Source of the DNA: Juglans regia | Lineage: Eukaryota > Streptophyta > Magnoliopsida > Fagales > Juglandaceae | Direction: 5' to 3' | NCBI RefSeq assembly: GCF_001411555.2 | Contig: NC_049904.1 | Span: 27,107,370-27,171,369 of the forward strand | DNA length: 64,000 bases | In this document: one piece after another, positions 37,545 to 50,261 of the stretch | How the letters are laid out: each line of letters starts with the position of its first letter | Position numbering within the stretch: position 1 is the stretch's first letter | The notes under the pieces: model-generated | Database searches by the model: none | The model's input: only the letters and a program-made list of their open reading frames with translations | Told to the model about the DNA's origin: nothing | Position numbers and translations under genes: made by a program

Positions 37545-40500
37545 ATGGACAAAAGTTGGATGAATGACCCCGATAGGCTTGTATCACCTGCATACGCGGA
37601 AGGCGTCAAATATTTCCTCACACAAGCACGAAACCATGCAAGTGGAAGGGCTCGCATTCGGTGTCCATGTCGTGCATGCCTTAACAATCTGTGGCTGCCT
37701 ATACCTGAGGTGGAAACCCTTTTTTTTATTAAAGGGATCAACCCAAATTACACCCAATGGATCTTTCATGGGGAGGAGGAGACAACATTGTATGTCAGTG
37801 ATGATGATCTTGATGACGATATCATCCAAGAACACGATTACATAGATGACATGCAGCATATGTTGGATGACATCCGGGCAGGCACCTTTGTTGATGTGCC
37901 TCAAGATAGCACTCCTTTGCCAAACAGGCCATCAATACATGTAGATGGACCAGCCCCATCTTTTGACCAGCTACTAGAGGATGCCCGACGTCCTCTTTAC
38001 GATGGGTGTACAGAATTTTCAAAGTTATCATTCGTTGTGAAGTTGTTACACATCAAATCAATCGGTGGATGGTCAATTAAGTCGTTTGACATGCTCCTTG
38101 ATTTGTTGAGGTCTGCCTTTCCTAATGCCCTATTGCCACAATCATATGAGGAGTCAAGGTCTTTGGAGCGCGGTTTGGGCTTCAAGTATAACAAAATCCA
38201 TGCGTGCCCCAATGACTGTATCTTATATTGGAAGGAAAATGCTGCTCTTAATGAATGCCCTGTATGTAAGGCTTCGAGGTGGATACCAAATACAAACGGA
38301 TCACGCGCAGTACCTCAAAAAGTGTTGCGTCACTTTCCTTTGAAACCGAGATTGCAGCGTCTCTTCATGTCTGCCAAGATAGCAGGTGATATGCGATGGT
38401 ACAAAGAGCAACAGACGAAAAAAGATACTTGTATGAGACATCCCGCCGACTCTGAGTGCTGGAAGAAATTTGATGAAGATCATGGTTGGTTCGCTTCAGA
38501 TCCTCGCAATGTTAGGCTCGGTCTGGCAAGTGATGGCTTCACTCCATTCAACAACTTGGCTAAACCTCATAGCATTTGGCCAGTGATCCTTGTCCCCTAT
38601 AACTTGCCGCCATGGTCATGCATGAAAGACCAATTCTTCATGACATCTCTGATTATTCCTGGCCCAAGGTCACCAGGGAATGAGATTGATGTATACTTGC
38701 AACCGTTGATCGATGAACTGCTTGAATTTTGGGAAGATGGGGTACCTACATATGATGCCTCAACTAAGGAGACGTTTATGTTGCATGCTGCCTTATTGTG
38801 GACAATCAATGATTTTCCTGCCTATGGGAATCTGTCTGGCTGGTCAACAAAGGGAAAATTGGCTTGTCCGTTTTGCAATGCAGACACAGACTCTAATTGG
38901 TTGAAATATGGCCGAAAACATTGTTACATGGGACATCGACGTTTCTTACCCCCAGATCACATATGGAGAAGGAGGAAAGGGTTGTTCAACGGTAGAGAAG
39001 ATCATCGCATGCCACCAAGGGATGTAGGAGCTGAAGAGATTCAAAATCAATTGCAGATGATTGGGGATGTTCAGTTTGGCAAATCTCATACGAAGAAAAA
39101 ACGCACTGCTGAAGAGCTGAACTGGACAAAGTGTAGCATATTCTTCGTGTTACCTTATTGGTCAACAGTTCGGCTTCGGCATAATTTAGATGTTATGCAT
39201 ATTGAGAAGAATATTGCCGACAACATCTTATTTACTTTAATGAACAGTCCAGGGAAAAGTAAGGATAACATTAATTCAAGGCGTGACTTAGAGCTTTTGG
39301 GCTATAGAAAAGAATTACACTTGAGGCGTGATGGTGATCGTGTAACAATGCCACACGCACAGTACACATTAAACGTCGAGCAAAGGAAAAAGTTTTGTGA
39401 GTGGTTGTCTGATATCAAGTTTCCAGATGGGTTCGCTTCCAATATCTCAAACTGTGTCTCTCGACGTGAGTGCAAAATCTCAGGGTTGAAAAGCCATGAC
39501 TGTCACGTTTTCCTTCAAAGGCTACTCCCCATTGCTGCTGGGGGGTATTTAAGAAGTGACATTGGCTTGGCTTTGACTGAACTTGGTACTTTCTTCAAAG
39601 AGTTGTGCGCTCGAACACTTGATGTCAACCGCCTGGCCCAACTCCAAACTGATGTTGTCACTATTCTATGCAAATTGGAGATGATATTTCCTCCTTCCTT
39701 TTTCGATGTTATGGTCCACCTAGCTGTCCATTTACCCCGTGAGGCCAGACTTGGGGGTCCAGTACAATATAGGTGGATGTACCCGTTTGAGAGGTATCTC
39801 GGCAAATTCAAGCGGTACGTTAAGAATAAAGCCCGCCCATAAGGTTCAATAGCCGAGGCCTACATTCACACCGATTGCTTGACATTTTGCTCCATATACC
39901 TCAAAGATATTGAGACGAGGTTTAGTCGACCGGACCGCAACATTGATGCTGACGAAGAGGAAACGTTAGATGGGTTCAAAATTTTCAACCAGAAAGTCCA
40001 TCCATTGGGCATGCCTTCTAACTTGCAATTGGAAGATAAACTATTTAGGGCAGCCATCTGGTACGTGCTCAATAATTGTGCGGATATTGGACCTTATATA
40101 GAGTAAGCATTAACGAGTCTACTTAAAAATCATCTTTCATTCTATATTAATGCTTTATGAATCCAATACCATCTAATTTCAATATGTTGCTTCGCCTCGA
40201 TGCACCAAATGAAGGGAACACTACGAGAAATGTAAGGTGCAACACCCAGATTGCACCGATCGAACGCACCAAACTGAGTTTCCAACTTGGTTTAAGCAAC
40301 GTGTAAGTTCTTATCCATTCCTATCTAAGATGCGCTGCCTATAGGTTTCATTTTATATGATTTGGATCTAATCGTAGTGTTCACGTTATGAAATTTGCTT
40401 TTTTAAATATATAGATCCAAGAACATCGTACCTCGCATACACTTAATGTGTCTGCTGATATGTATGCGCTAGCTTGCGGGCCTGACCGTTGGGTTGCAAC

Positions 40501-41260
40501 ATATGCTGCTTGCATAATAAATGGAAAAAGGTTTCATACGAAACAGCGTGAACTTCGCCGGCGTACACAAAATTTTGGAGTGGTGGTAACTGGTGATGAG
40601 GCCACAAATAACTTGGACTTCTATGGAGTTATTAATAATATTGTAGAGTTACGCTACATGGAGTGGCGTCAGGTGTACCTGTTTGAATGTGATTGGTTTG
40701 ACGTTGGTGATCGAAAACGAGGGGTGCGGGTGGATGACCATATGATTAGTGTCAACATGAACAGGACTTGGTACAAGGATGAACCATTCGTGTTGGCGAG
40801 TCAGGCTGATCAATGCTTCTACATAAGAGATTTAAGGGCGAAAAGGAATTGGGGTGTTGTGCAGAACTATGCAAATAAGAATGTATACAACATTCCGCCA
40901 CTGCCGAGAGTTCTTGAAGATATTGATGGGGAATCAAGTACTCCTGATGTCGATCAAGAAAACGAGCCATCATATTATTATGAACCAGTGCAGTGTGATA
41001 ACACAGATCAAGTGGCAACTCAACTGAATAGGCCTGATATACTACCTAGCCATGTAGATGCACGAGAAATCCTGGATTCGGTTGGTCAATGCATAGATTC
41101 AACAGGCTTTATTAATGATGACATTATCACTTCTGATTCTGGAAATGCGGCCAGTGAGGGAGAATATTCAGATGAAGAGGACCTATCAACATCTGAAGGG
41201 GAACATTCAGATGAGGATGTCCACTCAACATCCTCATCTGATGAGTCTGGCGACCTATAA
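37545..41260 (+). CDS. TNP2-like CACTA transposase of CACTA-2, one premature stop
   Basis: The model has three exons with matching phases: 37545-40102, 40215-40302 and 40415-41260 (about 1163 codons). The N-terminal transposase-associated domain (MDKSWMNDPDRL, with CPCRAC at about 40-45) comes first. A zinc-binding-like CPVCKASRW motif follows. Transposase_21 (PF02992) runs from about 330 (LASDGFTPFNN) through CPFCNAD and HNLDVMHIEKN. DUF4218 lies at about 665-800 (QYRWMYPFERYLGKFKRYV). Exon 2 carries QTEFPTWFKQR. Exon 3 encodes DUF4216 (WRQVYLFECDWFDV) and an acidic Ser/Glu-rich tail. Codon 766 (39840-39842) is TAA where CACTA-1 has GAA (Glu); the same frame then stays open to the exon end. 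The full protein needs readthrough or is lost. The ATG follows an acceptor directly, as in CACTA-1. Confidence 0.9.
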
Positions 41261-41605
41261 GTACAACCCAGGAACTTCATTCATTTAAGGTTGAGATATT
41301 AGGTAGCATTGACGAAATTCCCATTTGTATATAGACATCTGACAATATGAGATTCTATTTTTATGGTATGTGTATATAGACAGTTCAGACATGATTGGGT
41401 GAAATATATGTTCTGATTTATTTCTTACCATTAAAAAGAGAATTTCATTTTTCCTATCTCGAACTATTTGTTATGCAAGTAGCAAACAACCTTGAGAGTA
41501 GTATTCAAGATTTACAACATCCATACCTAAATTAAATGGTATCTAACATGTGATGTTTTTTGCTTCAGGTTACGTTCAATACCGGGAGGCTGTGTGAGGA
41601 GCGCT

Positions 41606-43764
41606 ATGCCATATCAAGGTATATATACGGCCGACTGTCAGTTATTCGTTTCTCTATTTAAAGTCTCATAGTGTAAGGGTTAGTCTACCTAAAAGTAACT
41701 GAAAATGGTAGATAAATGACCTTGTTTACGAACCTGTCTGTGCATATTGAGCTTATTTTGTATCAATTATGTTATGAATTTGATCCCACTATGTTATTAA
41801 CTTGTACTCGTGCAGGTACCCAGCCGGGACCCAGTTCAAGAGGCGGAGGTAGACTTCGCGGCCTTCGAGGTGGAAGGCGTTATATACCATACTCAGGTCG
41901 TCACATGCGACCTCGTGGTGCACGATTATCTTCATATCACAGCACGGAGGAGTGTAATCAATCCTCCTCGGATGATTCGACACAGCCCCCAAGTCCCCCA
42001 CCATGCGTTGTGCCAAGTCACGCGCCAGAACCTATTCAAGAACCCCCACCAAATACAGTGGAACAATCACCTACACGAGAACAAACTGGTGCATTTTTTT
42101 CCAATACTTTGAATTTGAAAGCAAAATCATGTTTGTATGTGTTATTAAGTGTGAATATTCCGCATTACACTTCTACATACTAATATAAACCATATCTTAA
42201 AATACAGCTGCAGCTGCCCCAATGGAGACCGAAGAAACGCAAGAACAGAGGAGACGAACTCGTGGGCCATCTAGATGCATTTTCTTTGACAAGTTAAGGA
42301 AGAACGGGAAAGTGCAGTTGAAGATAAATGATGGTGAGACAGCCCCATGTTGTGAACACGCTTCTATGTTCACAACACGAGTATCGTGGATTGTTAAACA
42401 ATACTGTGACATGAGTTACAAGCGTTGGTCGGATGTCCCACCAGCGATTAAAGAGGAGCTCATTGACCGTGTTCGGGTATATACAAATTTGTTCTTGTCA
42501 TAGCATTTGGAAGTTGTTTATGTAGTATAATCATCGCCTAAATAACGAGATGACACATTGATTGTTTGCCTGCAGAGTGACTTTGTGTTGGACTGGGATC
42601 GCGAAAACCACCGATTGACGGTGACAAAGGCCTTACATAAGCGCTTCAACTCCTTCCACCACGACTTGCACAAGATTTATGAATCCTATGGAAGCCACGT
42701 AGAAGCGTTGGCTAATGGAACTAACCTAGTAGACCCCATCGTATGGGTGAAGTTGTGTGAAAGGTGGGGCAGCGATGCCTTCAAGGTATAGATGATCTTT
42801 CTCACATACAACCACATAATATGCATCAATTTAATATGTCTAAATATTGTTGTGGCAAATATGTTTGTCTATTATAACTAATTGTTCCCTAATGCCACAT
42901 GACAGAAAATTTCAGCTCAAAATCGGGAGAACCGAAAGAAGCAGGCTATTAACCACACATCAGGACGTAAATCATTCGTCCGATTACTTGAGCAAAAGGT
43001 ATGTCTAAGGGAAAACAATCTTTTGATTTCAATAGAATAGTGAAATATATAGTTGGAGATTTTTTTGACAATATTACATTACTATCACTAAAGCTGTCCA
43101 TTTACTCATAGCTTTTGTTGTTCAAATGTCACATGACAGCGCAATGAGAATGGGAATTTGGTCGACTTCTACAAAGAGACGCGTTGGTCGAAGAAAAAGA
43201 ATGCATTTGTCACAGATGCTACAGAAAGTACTTATGTGAGTAGTACAGGAACAGCCATTGGGGTCTATGTTTCTTTCTATACGTGATAATTTTATTAACA
43301 TAGCATTGATGCTGATTTATGCTAGTTCTAATCGTTGCTTTGTCAATGTGCAGAAGGAGATGCAAGGTAGGTTGGATGGCCTAGGACCAGAGCAACGTAG
43401 TGATGAGGCAGCAGCGACTGTCTTTAGGGAGGTTCTTGGCCATCGACCTGGATATGCACGGGGACTTGGGGAAATGGTCATCCCCGAGTCAAGTAGACAG
43501 CGTGACAAAGTTCAAATGCAACAATACATGTCTGAGGCTGAAAAGCACAAGAAAGATTCTGAACAATACAAGAAGGATGCTGAACAATATAAGAAGGATG
43601 CTGAAGCTTACAAGAGTCAGCTGGATGAAATGAGGACAGAGTTGCGGGAGCTGAGGGAGCATCAGATACAAAATGACAATCTGATGCATCAATTCTTTAG
43701 GGCTTTCCCATCGTTCACTGAGTCAGTTCGACAGACTCAGTGTAACGATTCCCCCGGCCCATAA
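41606..43764 (+). CDS. Plant En/Spm accessory protein, Transposase_24 type, intact
   Basis: The model has seven exons: 41606-41618, 41816-42088, 42208-42476, 42576-42785, 42906-42998, 43140-43235 and 43354-43764. All are GT..AG with consistent phases, giving 454 codons with no stop. An Arg/Gly-rich segment (RGGGRLRGLRGGRRYI) and a Pro/Ser-rich stretch come first. The Transposase_24-like domain (PF03004) then contains WSDVPPAIKEELIDR, FVLDWDRE, KISAQNRENRKKQ and WSKKKNAFV. The end is a coiled coil with KKDAEQY repeats. In known CACTA elements the second gene product binds subterminal repeats and works with TNP2. The 13-nt first exon is the weakest part; the true start could lie elsewhere upstream. 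Confidence 0.78.
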
Positions 43765-46738
43765 GGGGCTTCTCATAAAAGGGCACAAGTTTTTTGGGTG
43801 GTTTTTTGTGACACCGGGGAGATATGAAGTTAAGGTGTCGACGTGTTGTGCTTTTGGGTGGTTTTTGGACTTAGTCTATATGACACTGGGCTATATATAT
43901 ATATATAGTATTATATATATATTTATATAAATCTTGGATCTATGTCTACACCGGGGATCTCTTGGATCTTTGATGGGTCTGAAAATGGGGTTAGTATCAT
44001 TTGGAGTTATCCACCATAAAATGTACTTGTACAAGTGAAGTTCTCAAATATATTTCTAGCAACTTGGTTTCCCAAACAGAGTTGAATATTAATGCTATTT
44101 TTTGTGTTTGCCACAGTTGCTCCTGCCCCCCTCTGTCGACTAGAATATCTTGGGATTGGCAACTAGTGGGATGTGACAGCTGCCTAAGAAGCTTTTCTCA
44201 AGTGTATTCTATGGTGAGCCTCTTGCTGATTGTTTGCTTGTATCTTTTAAGTGTACTAGTTCGATATGGGCGATTTTATGGTTATTTATTTCCAAGAATT
44301 AAATAAATAACCAAACAAAGATTCTATTAAAATCCCATAAGGCATAGCCCAAGCACATGAGTAGTATACAAGATGAACTCTTGGTTAGGAACAGGAAAAG
44401 AGATGACTCTATCATGAACACTCAGCCCATGTGCATAACTATAGTAGTTCTTATTTTGCAAGTCTCCAGTGTCGCTTGTACTTAACTCCATTCAAATGTC
44501 TATAATTAATTTCCCTTAAAATACCACACACTTGCCAAATAGGGACCATTTTTCTCATTGGTCCCATATGGGGTTGCCATATAAGTAGTTTGTAAGTTGG
44601 GGCGATTAAAGTATGTTCTTGGACATCTATGGTTTGAGCCGATGATAGAGTCCAAGTGTTTACTAAGATGATTGGTGCAGTGACAATGAAAAGCTAGGCA
44701 AAAAACCTACGTAAGGATCAAGTTGGTTTAGTTAGAACTTGTCTCGCATACCACCTTTCACAAGAGTTATTGGTTGAAGCTGTTAGCTTAGGATGGGAAA
44801 ATGTCTAGGGAGAGTGATCTTGATCCTTGGTTGCAGGCCCTGTTGGTTTTCCTCTTATTTGAACTGACAACTGGTTATGGAAGTGTGAATTTACTAAACT
44901 TAGTTTAGTTAGAAAGCTGAAAAGTCGGCATAAATGCCCTTTTTGCAAAGTGCTAAGCCACACTATATACGGGCATCTATAGCACTCTGTTGTATTCTGG
45001 TGTGCGTACTATTGTTGACAACTGGTTAATGTTTGCCAACTTTTCATGAATTTTTCTATACGTTTTAGAAGTTGACAAACCTTTTATTTTTGTTGTTTTG
45101 AATATGTTAGTTGTTTATAGTTAGAGATGTGTGCAATGTCTGTAAGTATAACTGAGCTCAAGAAGAATGAAGTTGGAAGGCAGCTGAAAGAGACACACAT
45201 GAATAATCTGAAGTGGTCAACAATATAGTAGCAATTATTGGTTCAAATTGAGTTTGCAAAGGTATACTTCTCTGCAGTTAAATTGAAATTATATATAAAA
45301 GAATTGCAAATAATATTGTATAATAATCTTTCTTATATCCATGGTGAGAAATTTTGACCATTGAGGTGGCACAATCATAAACATATGTAGTTTCTGGAGG
45401 GAATATAAGATGTATGTCAAAGATGAGGGAGCAAATCGTTTTTACGATTGAGGGGTATTTCTCATTGAGAACAAGCTCAAATGTTTAGGGGAATATCCTC
45501 TGATCCAAATATAAGAGTGAATTTTCTATTCACTCTTATATTTCTTTTGCTGTAATACATTTGCAGGGTTCTATTTTGGCCAGCCCATATTACTTATGCT
45601 CTATTTGGTGATTTTATGCAGATGAGACATTTCACAGTGTTAATAGTGAGTTGAGGAAGTTGCATTATATTTGGACATTGGTCTCTCTCTCTCTCTCTCT
45701 CCCCCTCCCCCCTTTCTTTAAATCTGAATTTTATGGTTACTTTTTCCTTGTATATGTTAATTAGCTAGTTTTAAGTTTAAAATAAAATGATGGAAGTGTA
45801 TGAGGCAAGTTGCTTATTAAGGAAAACTCATATGTTTATGTAACACGAGCTCCATTCTATTTAGTTTGTAATTGGGTGGCTTGAATAGCATATGGGAACT
45901 GCTACATTGGACATTCATCATGCCTCTCACTGGGATAATTTACTTTTACAGGGAGGAAGAGGTGGGCATTATGACCGGAAACATTGTTTGAGGGTCTATT
46001 CGCTGGGATATCACAGGTATGCATGAGTTCAGCCCATGTGCAGTTGCATCTAATTTATTTGGGTTCAAATTTGCTTCCATAAAACATAAGTAAAGAACAC
46101 AAAAAGCCGCCCCATTTGGAGTGCAAAAACTGGTCTTAGTTGTAAGCTTGGTTTACTATTTATTCTTGTCTTGCATGCTCATTGGGAAAACCAGGCTATG
46201 TATTAGTTCGATTTGTCTTCATAAGCTACCACCTATGTATTAGTTGGATGGGTTAGTACATGACATGGGACTGATGCCTTTCATTGTTTCTACTTTTTCC
46301 AAGGTGCCCCGTGCTGCAACACTTGGTCCAAGCCAGCCCAATCTAGTACTGAACCTGGCCGTTGTTGGGTTAAAGTCGCAGGAGCTGTACATGGGGGCAT
46401 GACGCTTAGGGCTTTGTTTGATATTGGTTGTATTTATTCTCAGTGGATAGTAGAGTTGAATACAAAATGAGAAATGACTGTGATGGTTATTTAATATGAA
46501 TGGATTTAGCTCAGTTTGTATATGAGAATACAATACGCCACCCCATTGTAATACATATGAGTTTGGATTTGTTGATGGGCTTGGATGTTTGTTGATGGGA
46601 TTTTATTTTGCATGTTATATTGATGTTCAACCTTCATTTCTTGGGCGCCATTGATTATGAATGTTGCTTTTATGAACAGATAAAAAAACCAGGCTTAGAA
46701 AGAAAATTAAGCCCAGGGAATTTAAGCACGGAAAATCA
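43765..46738. other. Non-coding 3' part of CACTA-2
   Basis: I see no convincing gene. There are TA-rich tracts (43892-43930) and a CT microsatellite (about 45680-45712). The region lies between the accessory gene and the right subterminal array. Confidence 0.5.
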
Positions 46739-47621
46739 TTTGCGGCGAATTAAAACCCTTCACCGGCGACTAATTTATCGCCGCTAAATCACTTTTACTT
46801 TATTAACTCTACCCCAGCGATCCCAAAATCGCTACTATAAACTTCTAGCAGCGTTTTAAAATTCGCTGGGATTTAATTTCAATACCAATAACTAAATGAC
46901 GGCGAAACTCGAAATCGCTGTCTATAAGGAAATAGCGGCGTATTGAGATCGCCGTTATAGGAACATCTACATTTCGCAGCGATTACAAACTCGCCGTAAG
47001 TTAGCATTTCGCAGCGATCTTATGGTCGCTGCCAAAAGGGCCATCTCCAATAGCCGCGATTAAAAACTCGCGGGTAGTAATGAAAAGCGGCGATTAATAA
47101 GGAACATCTACATTTCGCAGCGATTACAAACTCGCCGTAAGTTAGCATTTCGCAGCGATCTTATGGTCGCTGCCAAAAGGGCCATCTCCAATAGCCGCGA
47201 TTAAAAACTCGCGGGTAGTAATGAAAAGCGGCGATTAATAATCGCCGCCAAATACAACAACACTGTTGTAGTTATATTACGGCGATTTGTATTGGTCGCT
47301 GGCAAATAGAATTGGCAGCGATATTTTCACTTCTAGCGTCAAAAATTAGTCGCTGCTATATATCTTTCGCAGCGTTTATCAACTCAATCCTATATTGAGT
47401 TTTGCGGCGATTAATAACATGAAGCAGCGAATATAATATCGCCGGTAATAACGAATATATGGCGGCGAGTTTTGGGTTCCGTTGGACTAGATCTAAAGTG
47501 GGGCTTTAATACCGGCGAATTAGCAGCGACTTATAAATCGCTGGGGTAGATATACGCCAGCGATTTATATGGTATAGCCAGCGATAAATAATCGCTGGTA
47601 AAAGGCTCATTCCTTGTAGTG
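46739..47621. repeat. Right subterminal array of CACTA-2 with 141-bp tandem duplication
   Basis: It is densely packed with 'GCAGCGATT', 'AATCGCCGC', 'CTCGCCG' and related units in both orientations, many forming hairpins. One hairpin at 47228-47248 has arms GCGGCGATTA and TAATCGCCGC around a single base. A 141-bp unit starting at 46960 (GGAACATCTACATTTCGCAG) repeats immediately at 47101. The array ends in the terminus at 47621. Confidence 0.85.
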
Positions 47622-48560
47622 ACATATAGACGTGAAATCACATTTTGCATGTATGAGTTAGCTTAATTTATATATAATGAAATAACAAGAACATGTTGTT
47701 TTCAATTAATACTGATCATATTGTTTTTGGTCCTTTTAGTTTTTTCCCTTCTTATTTTCCATCCAAAAACTTAATTATGTAATTTTCATCTAACTTATGA
47801 CCATTGACCATATTAAATGTTGAATATACGCATTTAGATCCTTATCTTGTAGAACATACTCTTCAATATATAAATATATAAATATATATATATATATATC
47901 CGGTGGACTACATATGATCGTTGGGCTTTAGAGACTGAGTCTTGGTTTTGCTTATGCAATAATATATATTGATATTTCTTTATGATCATTGAATTTATAT
48001 AAGGTGATCAGCATAGGAATAGAGATCCCATTTTTCTGTCCAAGAAGGGGTTAAAGTGGGAGCTAGGTCAAGGTTTGATATCCTCTACAATCAGAATATG
48101 TTTATATGTTTATAATCGGGCATTCGATTAAGAGGGACCGATCAAAGGCCGACAGGCACTTGTTCGTCGAGATATATGGACTTGAGACATGATATAGCTT
48201 GATTCTAACGTACACACCATATTGTTCAATGGAATTTACAAAATAAGAATAAATTGGTTCAAAACTCTGCATGGCCGAAAACCTGATCAAGTATATATTA
48301 TATATGCCATAATATTCCTCAATCGGAATTCATTCATGAGATATAATTATTCAAGAGACAACGAAGATCTTTATAAATTTCTTGATTTGCGTCTCTTTAT
48401 TCTAATAAGTTCTGTTGATGAGATGAATTCATGAATGGGTTCCATGCACCCATTAAATCTGTCTTGTGGAGAAATAAAACGTACGGATACGAAAGAAAAT
48501 GCCACCACACGTACAATACCTTTCCTGGACTAGTACTCATGATTCCCTAATTAATTTGAA
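47622..48560. other. Remainder of the 3' flank of ankyrin copy 2
   Basis: The segment matches 5030-5760 of copy 1 ('catatagacgtgaaatcaca' and onward), with TA microsatellites at 47868-47900. It marks the right end of the duplicated segment. No gene is present. Confidence 0.75.
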
Positions 48561-49566
48561 AGACACTGGCGCCCTTGATCACAACATTTCAAGGGGTGAT
48601 CATTTTGGCGTGTAACATTATTTTAATACGTTCTCGTATGATAACTGAGAAATAATATACAAGAATTTAATTAAGATATGTGTGTGTGTATATATTTATA
48701 TATATATATGATAATTAACAAAAAAAAATTACCACTTTCACAGTACGCTGCATTAATTAATTTAATTCTTCTATGTACAGTCGCTTGGCGGAAATGGTGG
48801 GGTGTTAGGGACCCCGGTCTTGTCCCTAACACTAAGGGTCCGCGGCTCGTCTTGGTGGTGATGGTGACCGAGTGATCTTACCAACTTGCTTGGCCTTCCA
48901 CCAAAGGATGGTGTTTGAATGATGGGATGATGGTGTATTTAGGTAGGCTAAGTGTTTAGGCTAAGGCAAATCAATGTGGGAGGATGGGCTTGTTCTTGAG
49001 TGAGGTGCCAAGATGATGGAGGCAATGGTTGAATGGATGAGATAAGCTTAGGGTTCGGGTTGGAAGCACTTAGGGTTGTCGTGGGGTAGGGTAGAATTAG
49101 GGTTGGTGTGGTCTTGGAAGATTGGCTTAGGATTATGGGTGTTTGATGCAATGGGAATGACTTAAAGGTTACCCTTGATGGTTGGGTCACTTGGATGGTG
49201 GTTAGGGTAGGTATGGTGAAGTGTAGCTAGGATTTTGTAAGGTGGCTAGGATGGATTTCGAGATTTGCAAGAGTTGGCTTAGGGTTGGAGTTTAGGATGA
49301 TGCTAGGGTTTGGGAAAGAGATGGAAGAGTTTATAAGATGGAAGGAATCTTTGAGTGAAGAGGAAAGTTTGAATTTTGAATTAAGATGACAAGTCAATGG
49401 TTGACTTGGAGAGATTGTAAGAAGAGTGATTTAAGGAATTGAAGAGGATTTGCAATTCCTTAAATTAAGGGATTGGAGTTGGGATTTGAATTTGATTTGG
49501 GATTTGAATTTGAATATGGTAAGAGTGGTTCCTTGAGTTTAGGGATTTGAATTTGAATTTGAATTG

Positions 49567-49785
49567 GAGGAAGTCAAGACTCCTAAAAGGAATGAGTTTC
49601 CTTATAGGGCTTTGAGGTGGGCGGCAAGGGCTTATGTGGAAGATGGAGGCAAGACTCCTAAAAGGAATGGGTTTCCTTATGGAGCCTTGAGGTGGGCGGC
49701 TAGGGCTTATGTGGAATATGGAGGCAAGACTCCTAAAAGGAATGAGTTTCCTTATGGAGCCTTGAGGTGGGTGGCTAGGGTTTGA
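49567..49785 (+). repeat. 75-bp tandem repeat, about three units
   Basis: Units begin 'GGAGGCAAGACTCCTAAAAG' and recur at about 49567, 49644 and 49719 with few differences. Because the period is a multiple of three, the array is open in one frame and would encode a repeated 25-residue unit (KTPKRNEFPYGALRW). I regard this as a by-product of the repeat, not a gene. Confidence 0.85.
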
Positions 49786-50103
49786 TGGAGGAAATGCTTA
49801 TGATGGCCAAATATGGTAAGTGGGTGGTGTGGCTAGGTCAAGTCCAAATAAGGCAAGTAGTAGCCGAATAAGACTTTGCACCAAGGGGGAAAATGTGTTT
49901 CGGCTAGGGCAACAAAGATGAAGCAAGCACTTTATGGAAAGTGGACTAACACTTGGTTGGTCGACTTTTGTGGAATGGAATGGATCAAATGAGCAAGAAT
50001 AAAATGAACACCAAGAACACTATGATGAACACTTAAGAACAAAAGCAACAATACTTATGAACTTAAATGAACAAAAGAACAAACAAGATAATTCAACACT
50101 TGA

Positions 50104-50261
50104 TTCACGAATTGCACAAGAATTGAATAAACCTCATATATTGATAAACACAACTTGGATTCACGAATTGCACCAAGTTGCAAGAACAAGATAGATAGAT
50201 TGAACCACACCTATTCACGAATTGCAAGGTGTGATCCTCTCTTTGGGATTCACGAATTGCA
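50104..50261. repeat. Four copies of TTCACGAATTGCA
   Basis: The 13-mer occurs at 50104, 50160, 50214 and 50249, each followed by different sequence. Spacing is 56, 54 and 35 bp. The role is unknown. Confidence 0.85.

Larger units (their letters stand above)
32472..47621 (+). mobile_element. CACTA-2: complete 15.15-kb En/Spm (CACTA) element
   Basis: It begins CACTACAAGAAAGTTGG and ends TCATTCCTTGTAGTG, inverted copies for about 10 bp. The flanking ACA is duplicated (32469-32471 and 47622-47624), and the single ACA is seen in copy 1 at about 5030-5032. Subterminal GGCGA/TCGCC repeats occupy both ends (32490-32720 and 46739-47605). Inside, on the + strand, are a TNP2 gene (37545-41260) and a Transposase_24-type gene (41606-43764). 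This is the gene content of an autonomous plant CACTA element. It lies in the 3' flank of ankyrin copy 2. Confidence 0.92.

Noticed and set aside
46240..46533. 97-codon minus-strand open frame in CACTA-2.
   Set aside because: No family resemblance, antisense to the element's genes and in its non-coding 3' part.
49564..49785. 73-codon open frame with a 25-residue repeat.
   Set aside because: Explained by a 75-bp tandem DNA repeat inside a non-coding LTR-like insertion.
50104..50261. Regularly spaced short repeats considered as a CRISPR-like array.
   Set aside because: Only four 13-bp repeats, uneven spacing and plant transposon context. Not CRISPR.
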